Assembly (NCBI GenBank): GCA_916048055.1
Contig: CAJZHL010000019.1
Coordinates: forward strand, 496,001-560,000
From: Pedinophyceae sp. YPF-701
Taxonomy: Eukaryota > Chlorophyta > Pedinophyceae
DNA: 64,000 bases
Reading direction: 5' to 3'
The position numbers were made by a program, and so were the translations under genes. A model generated the notes under the pieces. It was not told where the DNA came from. It saw only the letters and a program-made list of their open reading frames with translations, and did no database searches. Within the stretch, counting starts at the first letter, position 1; each line of letters begins with the position of its first letter. This document shows, in pieces, positions 12,201-24,900 of this stretch.

Positions 12201-12960
12201 CGCGAGGTCCTGCCAGCACAGCCCGTGCGCGGTGTCTCCGAAGCGCGAGTCGTTCATGTAGTCGCACGCCCCACGGACGTGTCCGCGGAAGTACAGCACG
12301 GGCGCGTGAGTCACGCCGCGCACAAAGGTGTGGTGCCGCATGTCCGACACGTGCGAGGCGCGCTTGACCGCGAGCGCCACGTCCGCGACCTGCTCGCGGA
12401 CCTCCTCCACCGACATGTCCTGGCTGCGCATCACCCTCCAGATAGGAGCGAAGAACTCATACCGCTGCTCGTACGTCATCTCCTTCCACTCCGCGCTCTC
12501 GCGCGGGTGCGCGATGCCCGCGCCGAGGCCGAGCGCGTCCTTCCCGAGGGCGCCGAGAATCATTTCAATCAGCTCGTTCACGTCAGCGTCCGTCACGCCG
12601 TGCTCGAGGTTGCGCTCGCGGACCTGGTCCGGCCGCGGCGAGTCGAAGATGATGATCTGCCCGACCTCCTTCCCGGCCGCCTCGAGGAGCATGGCGATCT
12701 CCATGATCACAACGCCGCCGTAGCTGTGGCCGCCGAGCAGGTACGGCCCGGAGGGCTGCACCCGGAGGATGTCGGCCACGTTCTGCCTCGCGAGCTCCTC
12801 GATGGTGAGGTCGTCGTCCTTGTCGAGGACCATGATGGGCTGGGAGCTCCACCCGAGGTACGACATGAAGGAGAAGTACGCACTCTGCGCGTTGGCGACG
12901 CCGGGTGCCGCGAGGAACAGAGCGCACGTGGGTGGCTCGGCGCGGAGCGTCTTGAGGAGC
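9287..12960 (-). other. PKS release region: TE1 plus two serine-less TE-like domains
   Basis: TE1 (about 12960-12090) is a complete alpha/beta-hydrolase thioesterase, with GGHSYGG at about 12712-12738, an FDSPRP aspartate segment and VPGDHFALL as the histidine motif. A second TE-like domain begins near 12010 and continues over two introns; its nucleophile elbow reads AGIGQGGVVAYE (about 11600-11630), with Gly in place of Ser. A third, at about 10170-9290, reads AGVGPGGCQLAY (9940-9975), again with Gly for Ser. Only TE1 looks able to hydrolyse or cyclise the product. The other two may be structural or binding domains. The linker at 10600-10250 is weakly conserved and might hide another intron. 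Confidence 0.75.
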
Positions 12961-15900
12961 TCCGAGGGCGCCGCCGCGGTGTTCGACACGACGGGGGCGT
13001 CCCGCGGCGCAGGACCGCTGCGCGCGGCGTCATCTGTCTGCGACACGTGCGCGGCCGCGGGGCGCTGCGCCGCCGTTTGGACGATCGTTGCGTCGAGATA
13101 GTCCGCGAGCTGGTCCACCGTCTGGTAGTCGTAGAGCAGCGTGGTCGGGAGCTCGAGACCGAAGGTGCCTGACAGCGCCTGGCGGATCTCCATGGCGGCG
13201 CGCGAGTCGACGCCGCTGACGAGCAGGACGTCCTCGCTCGAAACACCGCGGCCCAGCATGTTGGAGACCTCGGAGAGCACGGAGCTCACGAGGCGCTCGC
13301 GCCGCGCTCCCGAGGACAGCGCCGCCAGTGCACGAATCTGCTCCGGGACGGGGCCGCCGTGCACAGCCCCGCCGGACGCAGCAGCCCGGCCGGCCGGACT
13401 TGCAGCGGGTGCCGAGCTGCGGTCGGAATCCGAGTCCGAGGACCAGTCGTCGTCGACGAGCTGCGGCACCATGGGCTCGAACTTGAGCCCCGTCAGGCGA
13501 CTGAGAGCCGCCGACTCGTCAGTCGGGGGGTCTTCGTGCACGGACATGGCGACGATGTCGAGGACAGCGCTGAGCACTGCAGCCCCTGCGTTCCGCCCCG
13601 CGCCGTAGCCAGAGCACGATCCGCCTGCCTCGCACACGCCACGGACCCACATTGGCGCTGCGGACGCACCGTTCGCCGATGCAAATGCGCGTGGGAGCAG
13701 TCCGATGCCTTCCAGACTGTGTCCCTCGAGGTGAGCGCCGCTCAACGCCTGGCAACACGCCTCCAGCGGCGGGGCGGCACTTCCTGAGTCAGCGCGCGCC
13801 AGGTACTGCAGCGCGTGGTCGGAACCGTGCACATCTTCGCCTCCGGGGCCGCAGCTGACGCCCATGAGCGACAGGTGACTCTGCGATGGTCCCACGTGGT
13901 GGATCAGGGCCTCCTGAGTTCCCAACGACCCCTGGAGCAGCAGCGCCCCCGATGTCGCGCTCCTGCCGGCCACGCCCACGACTACGGCGCCCGTCGCCGG
14001 GTCGATCACGGCGTGGATCGCGCTGTGGGAGTCGCTCTCTGCCAGCCGGTGCCGGGCGTCTCCGGGGACTGCAACCACAGCGTCGTTCAGCGCGACAGAC
14101 GCGCCCGCGGCCATGGAGGACGCGCAGCTCAGCACGAACTCCGCGAGTGCGGACGCGGGAAGTGAGGGGCCACACACGTAGTGCGCGTCCCACAGCCTCG
14201 CCGCCATCGTGTGGGCCGGCTGCAGCTCATACACCAACCTGCGCGCCCATGCGCGACCGCTGACTGCGGCGCGCGTGAGGAGCCGCACTTCGGGGGGCGC
14301 GACCGAGAGGTACTTCGGCTGCCACAGCGCGCTGGAGTCCGGGGCACTGCTGGCGCGCGACAACTCGGTCGTGCCTGTTTGCTCGGTGGACAACAGGGCG
14401 TGGGCGTTGGTGCCCTGCGCCCCGAAAGAGCTCACCCCGAACATCCCGGCCTGCCCCGGCGAGTTCGCCAAGAGCGGAATGGCGGGAACGTGGCAGCGCG
14501 GGAGCAGCGTCCCGGCGCCCCTCAGCGCACTCCCCACCAAAGGGTTGAGGTTCCGCAGGTGCGTCAGCGGCGCGTGAGACCCGGTGCGCCAGCCTAGCGC
14601 ACCCTCGAGCAGCGACTGCACGCCTGCGCCGGCCTCGGCGTGCCCGTAGAAGCCCTTCTGGGTGACGAAACGGAACGGCCGCGCCTTCTGCAAGAGCTGC
14701 GCACAGACAGCAGAAACCTCGATCGAGTCACCGATAGGGGTTCCGTTGCTGTGGATCTGCAACGCCATGACGTCTTCTGGCGTGGCGTCAGCCACCGCGA
14801 GGGCGGTCTGGATCAGCAGCTGCTGCGATGGCCCGTGGGGCGCCATCAACGACTGAGCAGCGGTGTTGGCGTTGACTGCTGTGCCGCGCAGTAGCCCAAG
14901 AGGCTCGCTGCGCGCGTCCGGGTCGAAGTGCTCGAGCAGCACTGCGAGACACGACTCGCCCCGCGCGTACCCGTCGCACGACTCGTCAAGGCTCTTGCAT
15001 CGCCCGTCCGAAGACAGCAGTCCGGCGCGCTGCACCATCGCCGTTGACTCCGGCACAAGTACGAGCAACACACCCGCCGAGATCGCAGCGGGCGTCCTCC
15101 CCGAGGCGATCGCTTCGAACGCGAGGTGCGTCGTCACGAGCGAGCTCGAGCAAGCAGTGTCGACTGTCATCGCCGGGCCCCCGCCGAGACCGAGACAGAA
15201 CGCGACACGCCCGCTTGCTACGGACGCCGCAGACGACGTGAATCCGTAGCCCGTCTTCGGCGCCCGATGCGTTGCGCAGAAGGCCTCGTAGTCATTCGCG
15301 GCGAGCCCAACAAAGATCCCTGCTGATGTGCTGACGTCAGTTGACGCACGAGTGCGCTGCACGAACGCCTCGTGGGCCGCAGCCAACACGAGCCGCTGCT
15401 GCGGGTCCATGAGCGTCGCCTCCAGCCGCGAAATCCCGAATGCTTCTGCGTCGAACGCGTGGACGTCGGGCATGAAGACACCAAACTGCCCCGCCAGGGC
15501 CCTGGCCGGCTGCTGGCCCACAACGACCCCCCTGCGCGGTGGGTCGATCTGTTGTTCGACGTCCCAGCGAGATTGGGGTACGCGGGAGGCCAAGTCTCGG
15601 CCGGTCCCGGGGACGTTGATCTCCTGCATGCGACGCGAGAACCCCTTTAGGGCCACGAAGCGCGCGCTGCGGCTTCGTGGGTCCCCGATGAGCCTCCTCG
15701 CGGTTACTTGAGCCACGGACTGGCCTCCCGCCTGCCCCATCATCTGGCTCAAGTGCTTGGCGAGCTCGGACACGGTCGGATAGTCGAAGACAATCGTCTG
15801 CGGCAAGTCGACGTTGAGTTCTGTCTGCAGCTTCGCGTGCACCTCGACCGCGCCGAGGGAGTCCAGGCCGGCGTCCATCATCGGACGATCGACCGCGACG

Positions 15901-18900
15901 TGCGCTCCCACGACCTCATCAACGATCTGCGCAACGGCAACAAAGACGTCGTGCCGCTGCAAGCTGGGTGCGCCCGGAGGTGCCTGCGACGAAGCACCGC
16001 CCAAGGCGTCTGCGAACAGCATGGATCTAGCACCCACAAGCGCGCCAGCATCACTCGCAGTCTGCGTTCCAACCACCAGGCCGTCCACGAAGCATCCTGA
16101 CGTCGCTGAACTCCACTGCCCCGTCGCCGACTGACACACGCTCACGTTGCTCGTGCGAGTAGCGCGCGAATTCGAGCGCGCAGGTCCGATCGAAGACAGA
16201 CTCGGGGTGTCGGCGGGGGCAGCGATTGCGTCGATGCTTGTTGGGCTCCTGATGTGCAGCGTGTCGCTCGCTGGTAGCACGAGCTGCACGAGCTGGGCCG
16301 TGCCGTCGATCAGAGCTCTCGGCGACGTCGCAAGGATGTCGCCAGCTTCGTTCAGAGTTGCGTGGGCGGCGTTCGAGGGGGATGCCGAGATGTGGCTCAT
16401 GAACAGTGCACCTCGAGGGGACACCAGCGACGCGACAGATCCCGTCAAGCTGCCCGAGGAAGCATCAGGCGCCCAGGATGCAAGCGCCGCGAAATGAGTC
16501 CGCCGACGACTGCACGTGTCCACGGAATTCAACTGCAGCACGTTGTCTCCGAGAGACAGCGAAAGCTCGACGCTGGTCGCAGCAAGTCCCTTTCCGAATG
16601 TCAGGAGCTCGCCAGCGACGGCCTGGCGAACCACGTGATCTTGTGGCGCCTTGCCTCCGCTGTGGCGCAAGGCTGACACCGCGTTGAAGCAAACCTCAGC
16701 AAAGGCGCCCAGAGACACCGCGCGCCCGAAATCCATCGTAGCTGCGGCCCTCGGCTTCGAAAAGTCGACGGTGAAGGTGATTTGCGATCGAGACGTCGAC
16801 ACGGGGCCCATCAGCGGCTGAACGGGCACTGCCAAGTCGACACGAGTCAGCGCCCAGTCGGCGTCCAGGGTCGGCGCGTCAGCTGTGACGCTCTGCGCGA
16901 TCAGGTGCGCATTCGTCCCCTGGAAAGCGAACGCCGACGTCCCCCACACGATCCCAGAGGCTGTCGCGGGCTGCAGCCCACCTGCCTGCCGCGGCAGCAA
17001 CAACTTGCGGCCCGCGCTGCACACCTGCTGCACGTGCTCGTTCAAACTCCTGAGATGCATGACCGGGGGCACCGCCACCGAGCCCGTCTGCTGCGTCATG
17101 AAGCAGATCCCGAGGACCCCAGAGGCTGCCTCCCCATGCCCGAGCCAGCTCTTTGACGCTGCGATGGACAGCGGAGCATCGCTGTCGCAGGCCGCGACTG
17201 CGTGGTGCAGCGCGCCGAACTCGATCGGGTCGCCGAGACTGGTGCCTGTGCCGTGAAGATGCACGGCTCCCACGGCACTCGGGCCCAGCACCGCGTCCGG
17301 CTGCGAGTGCATCGCCTCCTCGATGCAGGCCCGCTGCGAGGGCCCGTTCGGCGCCGTCAAGGACGACGAACGGCCGTCCTGGTTGACTGCGGCGCCGCGG
17401 ACGATCGCCACGGCGGCGAGGTCCGCGTTTCGTCCAGGTTCCTCGTGCAAGCGCACAAGGAGAGTGAGACCGCAGCCCTCGGCGCGGACGTACCCGTCGG
17501 CACGCGAGTCCAGCGTCTTGCAGCGCCCATCAGCGGCGATCATTCCCGCCTTGACGAACATCGCAGTCGAGTCGGGGGAGCGGAAGAGCCCCACGCCACC
17601 AGCAAGAGCAGCCTGCACCGCTCCCGACTGGTGTGCCGCCCACGCGAGATGCGCAGCCACAAGCGAGGACGAGCACGCCGTATCGACGCTCATGCACGGG
17701 CCCCGCAGTCCGAACCGGTACGCCAGCCGACCGCTGGCAACGCTCAGCGCACCTCCCGTCGCGTTGAATGGACCCAGGCGACCAAAGGCGCGAGCAGTGA
17801 ACCCGTTATACTCCGCGCTTGCGATCCCGATGTACGTACCAGCACGGTCTAGCGCGATGTCCGACGAAACGCCCGCGAGCAGACCGTACGCCTGAATCAT
17901 CAGCAGACGTTGCTGCGGATCCAACATTTCCGCCTCTCCGGTCGACGTGCCGAACGCCTCCATGTCGTACAGCGCCGAACCAGACACGAAACCGCCGAAG
18001 CGATGACAAGCGAGCGTGGGCTGCTCGTCGTTGTCCCACAGCTGGAACGGCGTTGTCGTGATCGCATCAACTGGCATTGCCGACGTTGCAGCGCCCCGCG
18101 GTGAGAACGCCGTGGTGCCGAGGACTGCGACCGAAACCGACATTCGGGCCGCCTGCTCGACGGAAGCGACGGGGAGGTCGTCGCCACCCAACACCACGTG
18201 TGGCGTGATGGTCGTTGTTGCGAACTCCGCAATCGCCGACATTGTCGGGTAGTCGAAGACCAGCGTCGACGGGAGCGCGACACCCAGCGATCTCTCAAGC
18301 GCGCCCTTGAGCTCGACGGCGCCAAGCGAGTCCACCCCTGCCTCGACGAGCGGAGAGTTGAAGCCTGGGTCAGACCCGATGACCGCGACAGTGGCCTCCC
18401 GCACAGCCGCCTCCACGAACTCCCGCAACGCGTCCAGACTCTCCAGCCCAGACAGCGATGGCAGATCGTGGCCGCTCGCTCCAGAGCGGCCCTCCGTGCC
18501 CACTGCAGCGGCAGTGGTGGCCGGCACCAAGGACGACAGGTGTGGGACGGTCTTCGCGACCTTGTCGAAGTCGAACGGGCTTGCTGCGACAATGGCTGGC
18601 CCCGAAGAGAGCAGAACTGCTTCGAGACAGCTCAGTGCTGCGACGGGATCGAGCATTCCGAAGCCAGACAATTCGACGCGCCGCCGCGTCGCCTCCGACG
18701 CCATCCCCTCCCCGGCCCACGCCCCCCACTGCACGCTCACTCCCTCCGCCCCCGCCCGCCTCTGCCCCCGCACCCACTCGTCCACCACCGCGTTCGCCGC
18801 ACTGTAGTTCGCCTGCCCCGCCGACCCCAGCAGCGCTGCCACGCTGCTCATCACCACGCTCCGCGACCCCGCCATCGCCGCGCACGCCCGCGCCGACCCC

Positions 18901-21900
18901 CACGCCCCCACCGCGCCCGCCTTCGCACCCATCACCGCCCGCACCTCCGCCGCGCCCAGCGTCCCCACCACACCGTCCGCCAGCACGCCCGCCGCGTGCA
19001 CCACAGCCCCCACGCGCCCGCGCCGCCCGCACACGCCCGCCGCCCACGCCGCCTCGCTCCGCACCGACGCGTCGCACCGCACCACGCGCACCACCGCGCC
19101 CTCGCTCCCCAGCCCCACCACACCACCCGCCCCCAGCGCCGCCCGCACGCCCCAGCAGCGCCACCTCCCCGCCGCGCCCCGACGCCACCGCCCACCCGCC
19201 ACCACCGACCCCACGTACCCCGTCCCGCCCGTCACCCCACGCCCCCGCGCCCACGCCCCTCCCCACACCCGCCCGCACACCACCACCTTCCCCACCGCCC
19301 GCGCCGCCGACATCTGCCGCAGCGCCGCCGCCCTATCCCGCGCCGCCCGCGCCGCCGCCCTCCCACGCCCCCGTCCCCAGCGCCGCGACACCGCGCCAGC
19401 GCACCTCGCACCACCTCCGCCGCAAAAGTCCACCGCCACCAGCCGTACCGCACGTCCGCCCGCTCCTGCGCCACGCGCCCCGCGCTCCACACGTCGCGCT
19501 TCCCGATCTCCACCACCCGGCCCCGCCGCCACCCCTGCCACGCTCCCCGCCACAAACCCTGCCGTCGTCAGGCTCGTCAGCACCACGTCCACGCCCGCCA
19601 CGCGCCCGCCGCCGCACGCCGCCCCGCACACCGCCATCGCCTCCGCGATCCCGACGTCCCGCGACCCCACCACCGCCGCACCGCCCCCGCGCACAGCCCA
19701 CCGCTTGCTTGCGCTCCCCGCCGTCCCCACCAGCACCTCGCGCGCCGCCACGCCCACGCCGCCCGCCGCCGCGTGCACCAGCACCACCTCCCCGCTCCTC
19801 GCGCCCCCCGCCCGCTCCAGCGCCACCTCTGTCGTCACCAGCGCCGTCGGACAGCTCGCCGCCTCCTCCAGCGTCACCGCCCCAAGCACCGCCGCCACGC
19901 ACGGCGCGTCCGCACGCACCCGCGTCTCCGGCGACCCCACCGCCAGCCCAAACACCCGCGCCCCTCCAGCCCCCACAACCACAACATGTCGCCCCCCGGG
20001 TCGCCCGGGCACGTTCCGCACGTCGCGGAAGTTGATGCCCACCGCCCGCACGTCCGCCTCCACCTCGCCCGCGCCAAGCGGCCCGTCGCCCGCCGGCACA
20101 GCAACAAGCGCGTCCAGCGACCCGCGCGGACGCGGCACCAGCGACACCGGGCCCGCCATATGAGGGTGTGACTCGACCACCCTCATCCGCATGTCCACGT
20201 TGCCCTCTGCGCAACTGTGAGGATGCCGCGTACCAGCGCTGCCCTCCCGGATCTGCACGACGCCAGCGTCAGCTCGGTTGTAGGCCGTTCCGACGCTGAA
20301 GGCATGCCGAGGCATCTCCTGCGCCGCCGCCAGACTGATGCCTGCCATCGCAGCACGTGCACCAGCAGCTGCACGCGCCGTGGACTGAGCACACTGGAAC
20401 CCGATATCTGCATGACTCTCTGCTGCGACGTCCGACAGCCCCTGGAGGGCGCTGATGACCGACGCCGCCTGCGCCCGCGTCGATGGAGAGAGTCGCAGTC
20501 CGCTGCGAGGGCCTGCAGCCTCCGTTGCGTCATGAAGCACGCCAGACAGCTCCCCGGCTTGCATTTCAACCTGGTACAACATCTGTCTCTCAGAAAGGGA
20601 TGCCGCGGGCCTCTGGGCAGCTTGCCGCATCGCCTTGCAGTGGAGCCTGGATACGACCGCGCGGCCGGGCAGAGTGTGGTCGCTGACCGAGTGACCGGCG
20701 GCGGCATCAACGACGTCTGCGCAGATGTGCTGCGTGCTGCTGCCGCCGCCCGTCACGGCTCCCGCAGAGACCGAAACGGGAACCATCGGGTCGTACGCGT
20801 CGGTCGTCATGTGCAGTGCGCCGAGCACGTGGAGAGCGGCGTCAAGCACGGCCGCATCGACGCAAGAGTGCTCTGTGTGTGGCGAGCAGCCTACTGCCGA
20901 ACCGATCGCGACCGACGTGTCGACCTGCAGCTGAGATCGTCCCGCTCCCACCGACAGCTTCGCGAACGTGCCTCCTGTCGGCAGCGCGCCGCAGGTCGCG
21001 ACCGACGCGGACGCGTGCGTTTCCCCCCCGGTCGACAGTGCAGTTACAACTCCAGTCGTGGCAACCAACAGCCGCAGCGGTCCTGGCTGTTTGTCCAGCA
21101 GGAAGGGCGTCGAAATCACCAGGTCGTGGATTGCCGGCGTGCTGCTCGCGCCGTCGAGCAGGCTGGCTGCTGACAACGCGGCATCGAAGTACGCGGCCCC
21201 CGGCAGCACTGCCTTCCCAGCAATCCTGTGGTCCAGCAGGAACGCGAGCTTCGCGTCCGTGAAGTCGACCTCGACGGTCACGGTTCCTCCGGCGCCCACG
21301 CGCCCCGAGGTCGCGAGCAGATACGGCCGGAGCACGGGGGACAGTCGGACGGGCTCCAGCTCTTCCAACAGGGAGGGCCTGACGACTGCCTGGATCATGC
21401 CCGGGGCCTGGACGGTGTGCACGTTCACGCCCGACATCCCGAAACTGCTGCAGCCGAACGCTTGAGCGAACGAAGCCGCGGCGCCGACCGTTTGCGTCGG
21501 AGCAAACATGGGCCTGTGCCACTCAGCCTCAACCCTGCTCACGACGTGAGGGTTCACGTTTCTGACCCTCAACGGCGCATGCACGGACGTCGTGATCGCG
21601 CCGATCGCGAGTAGCATCCCTGTGATGCCGGCGGTGCCCTCTGTGTGCCCGAACACCGCCTTCGACGCCGCCACAGCGAGCGGCGCACCCTCCTGGTGCC
21701 CAATCGCCTGTCCGAGGCCTCCGATCTCGATGGGATCCCCGAGCCCCGTCCCCGTTCCGTGCATCGACACGAAGCCTGGCTGCACGCGCGCCTCCGATGC
21801 AGCGCGCTTCACCAGAGCGACCTGACTCGGGCCGTGTGGCGCAGTCAGGCTGCTCGAACGCCCGTCCTGGTTGCAGGCGCTAGACAGCAGCACCGGGCCT

Positions 21901-24900
21901 GCCACACCGCGGCCGTCGCCGTCGCCGGCGATGGCGACAAGGAACATCGCCGCGATCCCTTCGCCCCGCCCGTATCCGTCCGCAGCTGCATCGAGCGTCT
22001 TGCAACGCCCGTCAGCCGCCGCGGCGCCGAGCTGGCACACGATCGCTGACTTCTCCGCGAGGAGCATCAAGTTGACGCCCGCGGAGATCGCGGCGGAAGT
22101 GTCGCCTCGCAGCAGAGCCCTCGACGCCACGTGGGTTGCCGTCGCACTGGACGAACATGCCGTGTCGATCGTCGCACACTGCCCAGTGAGCCCGAGGGTG
22201 TAGGAGATCCGCCCTGAGAGGAAAGCAGAGCCATTTCCGGACACGGTGTGGGCGCCGGAAAGCACGCCGTGCTGCTCCAACAGCTCGGCATACTCGAGCC
22301 ACATGCATCCAACGAACAGCGCCGTCTCAGTGCCGAACAGGCCGCCCTCGGCGGTAGACGGCCCGGCGGTCCCGACCGCACACTCCAGAAGAAGCCTCTG
22401 CTGCGGATCCATGAGCGCCGCCTCGCGTGGAGGGACGCGGAACACGGCGTGATCGAACTCCATGGGGTTTCGCAAGAACGCCCCGTGCCTGGTAGACACA
22501 ACGACCTTGCCCGGCGTACTCCCGCCCGCGGCATTCGGGTGGTAGAAGAGGTCGCTGTCCCACCTGCTCAGCGGAACGGGCCCGTGCAGCTCCACCACTC
22601 CAGAGAGTGGTCGGCGCATGTCTGCCATGTTGCCGCAACCCGCAAGCCGAGCGTCGCTCCCCGCGATGACGATCACCCTACCGCCCGCCTGAGGACTCGC
22701 GAGTGCTTCGCCGATGTGCGGACGAGCGACGTCCTGGGCCGCGTGTTCGGGTGCCAGTTTGCTAGCGATGAAGTCGGCAATCGCCTCGATCGTCGGGTAG
22801 TCGAATACGAGCGTTGCAGGCGCCTCGATGCCGAAAGCAGCGCTGACTCGCGACCGCAGCTCGACAGCGGCGAGCGAGTCGACGCCGGCCTCCATCAGCG
22901 GCTCTGAGGCCTCCACGTCGTCGCCAACAAGGTCCGAGATGAGCCCGGCGACCCCCGCGAGGATGTCTGCAGGCGACAGGCGGCTACCAGCCATAGGCGG
23001 TGTACCAACGCCCTGCTGAGCCTTCTCGCGACCATCTGATCGATCGCTCGAGTCAAGGGCAAACTCAGCAAGGAGCGACGCCTGCTTGAGGGACGGCGGC
23101 ATAGAGTGGAAGTTGAACGGGACGCCTGCGACCACCGAAGGCGGGATCTGAGCGTGCAGCACGGTCTCGAGCACCGCCAGCGCGTCCTGAGGATCGAGCA
23201 TCCCCATCCCCATCCGCTCCACGCGCCGCCGCGTCGCCTCCGACGCCATCCCCTCCCCGGCCCACGCCCCCCACTGCACGCTCACTCCCTCCGCCCCCGC
23301 CCGCCTCTGCCCGCGCACCCACTCGTCCACCACCGCGTTCGCCGCACTGTAGTTCGCCTGCCCCGCCGACCCCAGCAGCGCCGCCACGCTGCTCATCACC
23401 ACGCTCCGCGACCCCGCCATCGCCGCGCACGCCCGCGCCGACCCCCACGCCCCCACCGCGCCCGCCTTCGCACCCATCACCGCCCGCACCTCCGCTGCGC
23501 CCAGCGTCCCCACCACACCCTCGGCCAGCACGCCCGCCGCGTGCACCACTGCTGCCCACGCGCCCGCGACGGCCACACACGCCCGCCGCCCACGCTGCCT
23601 CGCTCCGCACCGACGCGTCGCACCGCACCACGCGCACCACGCGCACCACCGCGCCCTCGCTCCCCAGCCCCACCACACCGCCCGCTCCAGCGCCGCCCGC
23701 ACGCCCCAGCAGCGCCACCTCCCCACCGCGCCCCGACGCCACCGCCCACCCCGCCACCGACCCCACGTACCCCGTCCCGCCCGTCACCACCACGCCCCGC
23801 GCCCACGCCCCCTCCCCACACTCCGCCCGGCACACCACCACCTTCCCCACCGCCCGCGCCGCCGACATCTGCCGCAGCGCCGCCGCCACCGCCCCCATCC
23901 CGTGCCGCGCCCGCACCACCGCCCCCACCGCCCCCGTCCCCAGCGCCCGCGACACCCGCGCCAGCGCACCACGCACCACCTCCGCCGGCAAAAAGTCCAC
24001 CGCCACCAGCCCGTACCGCACGTCCGCCCGCTCTTGCGCCACGCGCCCCGCGCTCCACACGTCGCGCTTCCCGATCTCCACCACCCGGCCCCCCGCCGCC
24101 ACCCCCGCCACGCTCCCCGCCACAAACCCTGCCGTCGTCAGGCTCGTCAGCACCACGTCCACGCCCCGCCACGCGCCCGCCGCCGCACGCCGCCCCGCAC
24201 ACCGCCATCGCCTCCGCGATCCCGACGTCCCGCGACCCCACCACCGCCGCACCGCCCCCGCGCACAGCCCACCGCTTGCTTGCGCTCCCCGCCGTCCCCA
24301 CCAGCACCTCGCGCGCCGCCACGCCCACGCCGCCCGCCGCCGCGTGCACCAGCACCACCTCCCCGCTCCTCGCGCCCCCCGCCCGCTCCAGCGCCACCTC
24401 TGTCGTCACCAGCGCCGTCGGACAGCTCGCCGCCTCCTCCAGCGTCACCGCCCCAAGCACCGCCGCCACGCACGGCGCGTCCGCACGCACCCGCGTCTCC
24501 GGCGACCCCACCGCCAGCCCAAACACCCGCGCCCCTCCAGCCCCCACAACCACAACATGTCGCCCCCCGGGTCGCCCGGGCACGTTCCGCACGTCGCGGA
24601 AGTTGATGCCCACCGCCCGCACGTCCGCCTCCACCTCGCCCGCGCCAAGCGGCCCGTCGCCCGCCGGCACAGCAACAAGCGCGTCCAGCGACCCGCGCGG
24701 ACGCGGCACCAGCGACACCGCGCCCGCCGCCGCCACCGCAGCCGACCGCACAAGCCGCGTCCGAGCCACGCAGCCGCCGCTCACCGTCGCGCCGTACCCG
24801 TCCGCGCTCCCCGCCCCCTCGTCACCGCTGTCCCCACGCAGCACCACGCCCGTGCTCCTGCGCCCCTCGCCTGGCCTCGCCACGCACCGCGCCGCCACGC

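Noticed and set aside
18198-20171. Plus-strand frame of 657 codons over ER3-KR3
   Set aside because: It is the antisense shadow of the C-rich repeat and reads as Arg/His/Pro repeats; the same holds for the plus-strand frames at 23106-25709 and 28235-29545.
23477-23726. Splitting the polyketide synthase into two genes where the two longest frames overlap
   Set aside because: The break falls inside KR2, in a repeat that reads through in its sister copy. Domain order continues without a gap, so one gene with local frame slips is more likely than two genes.
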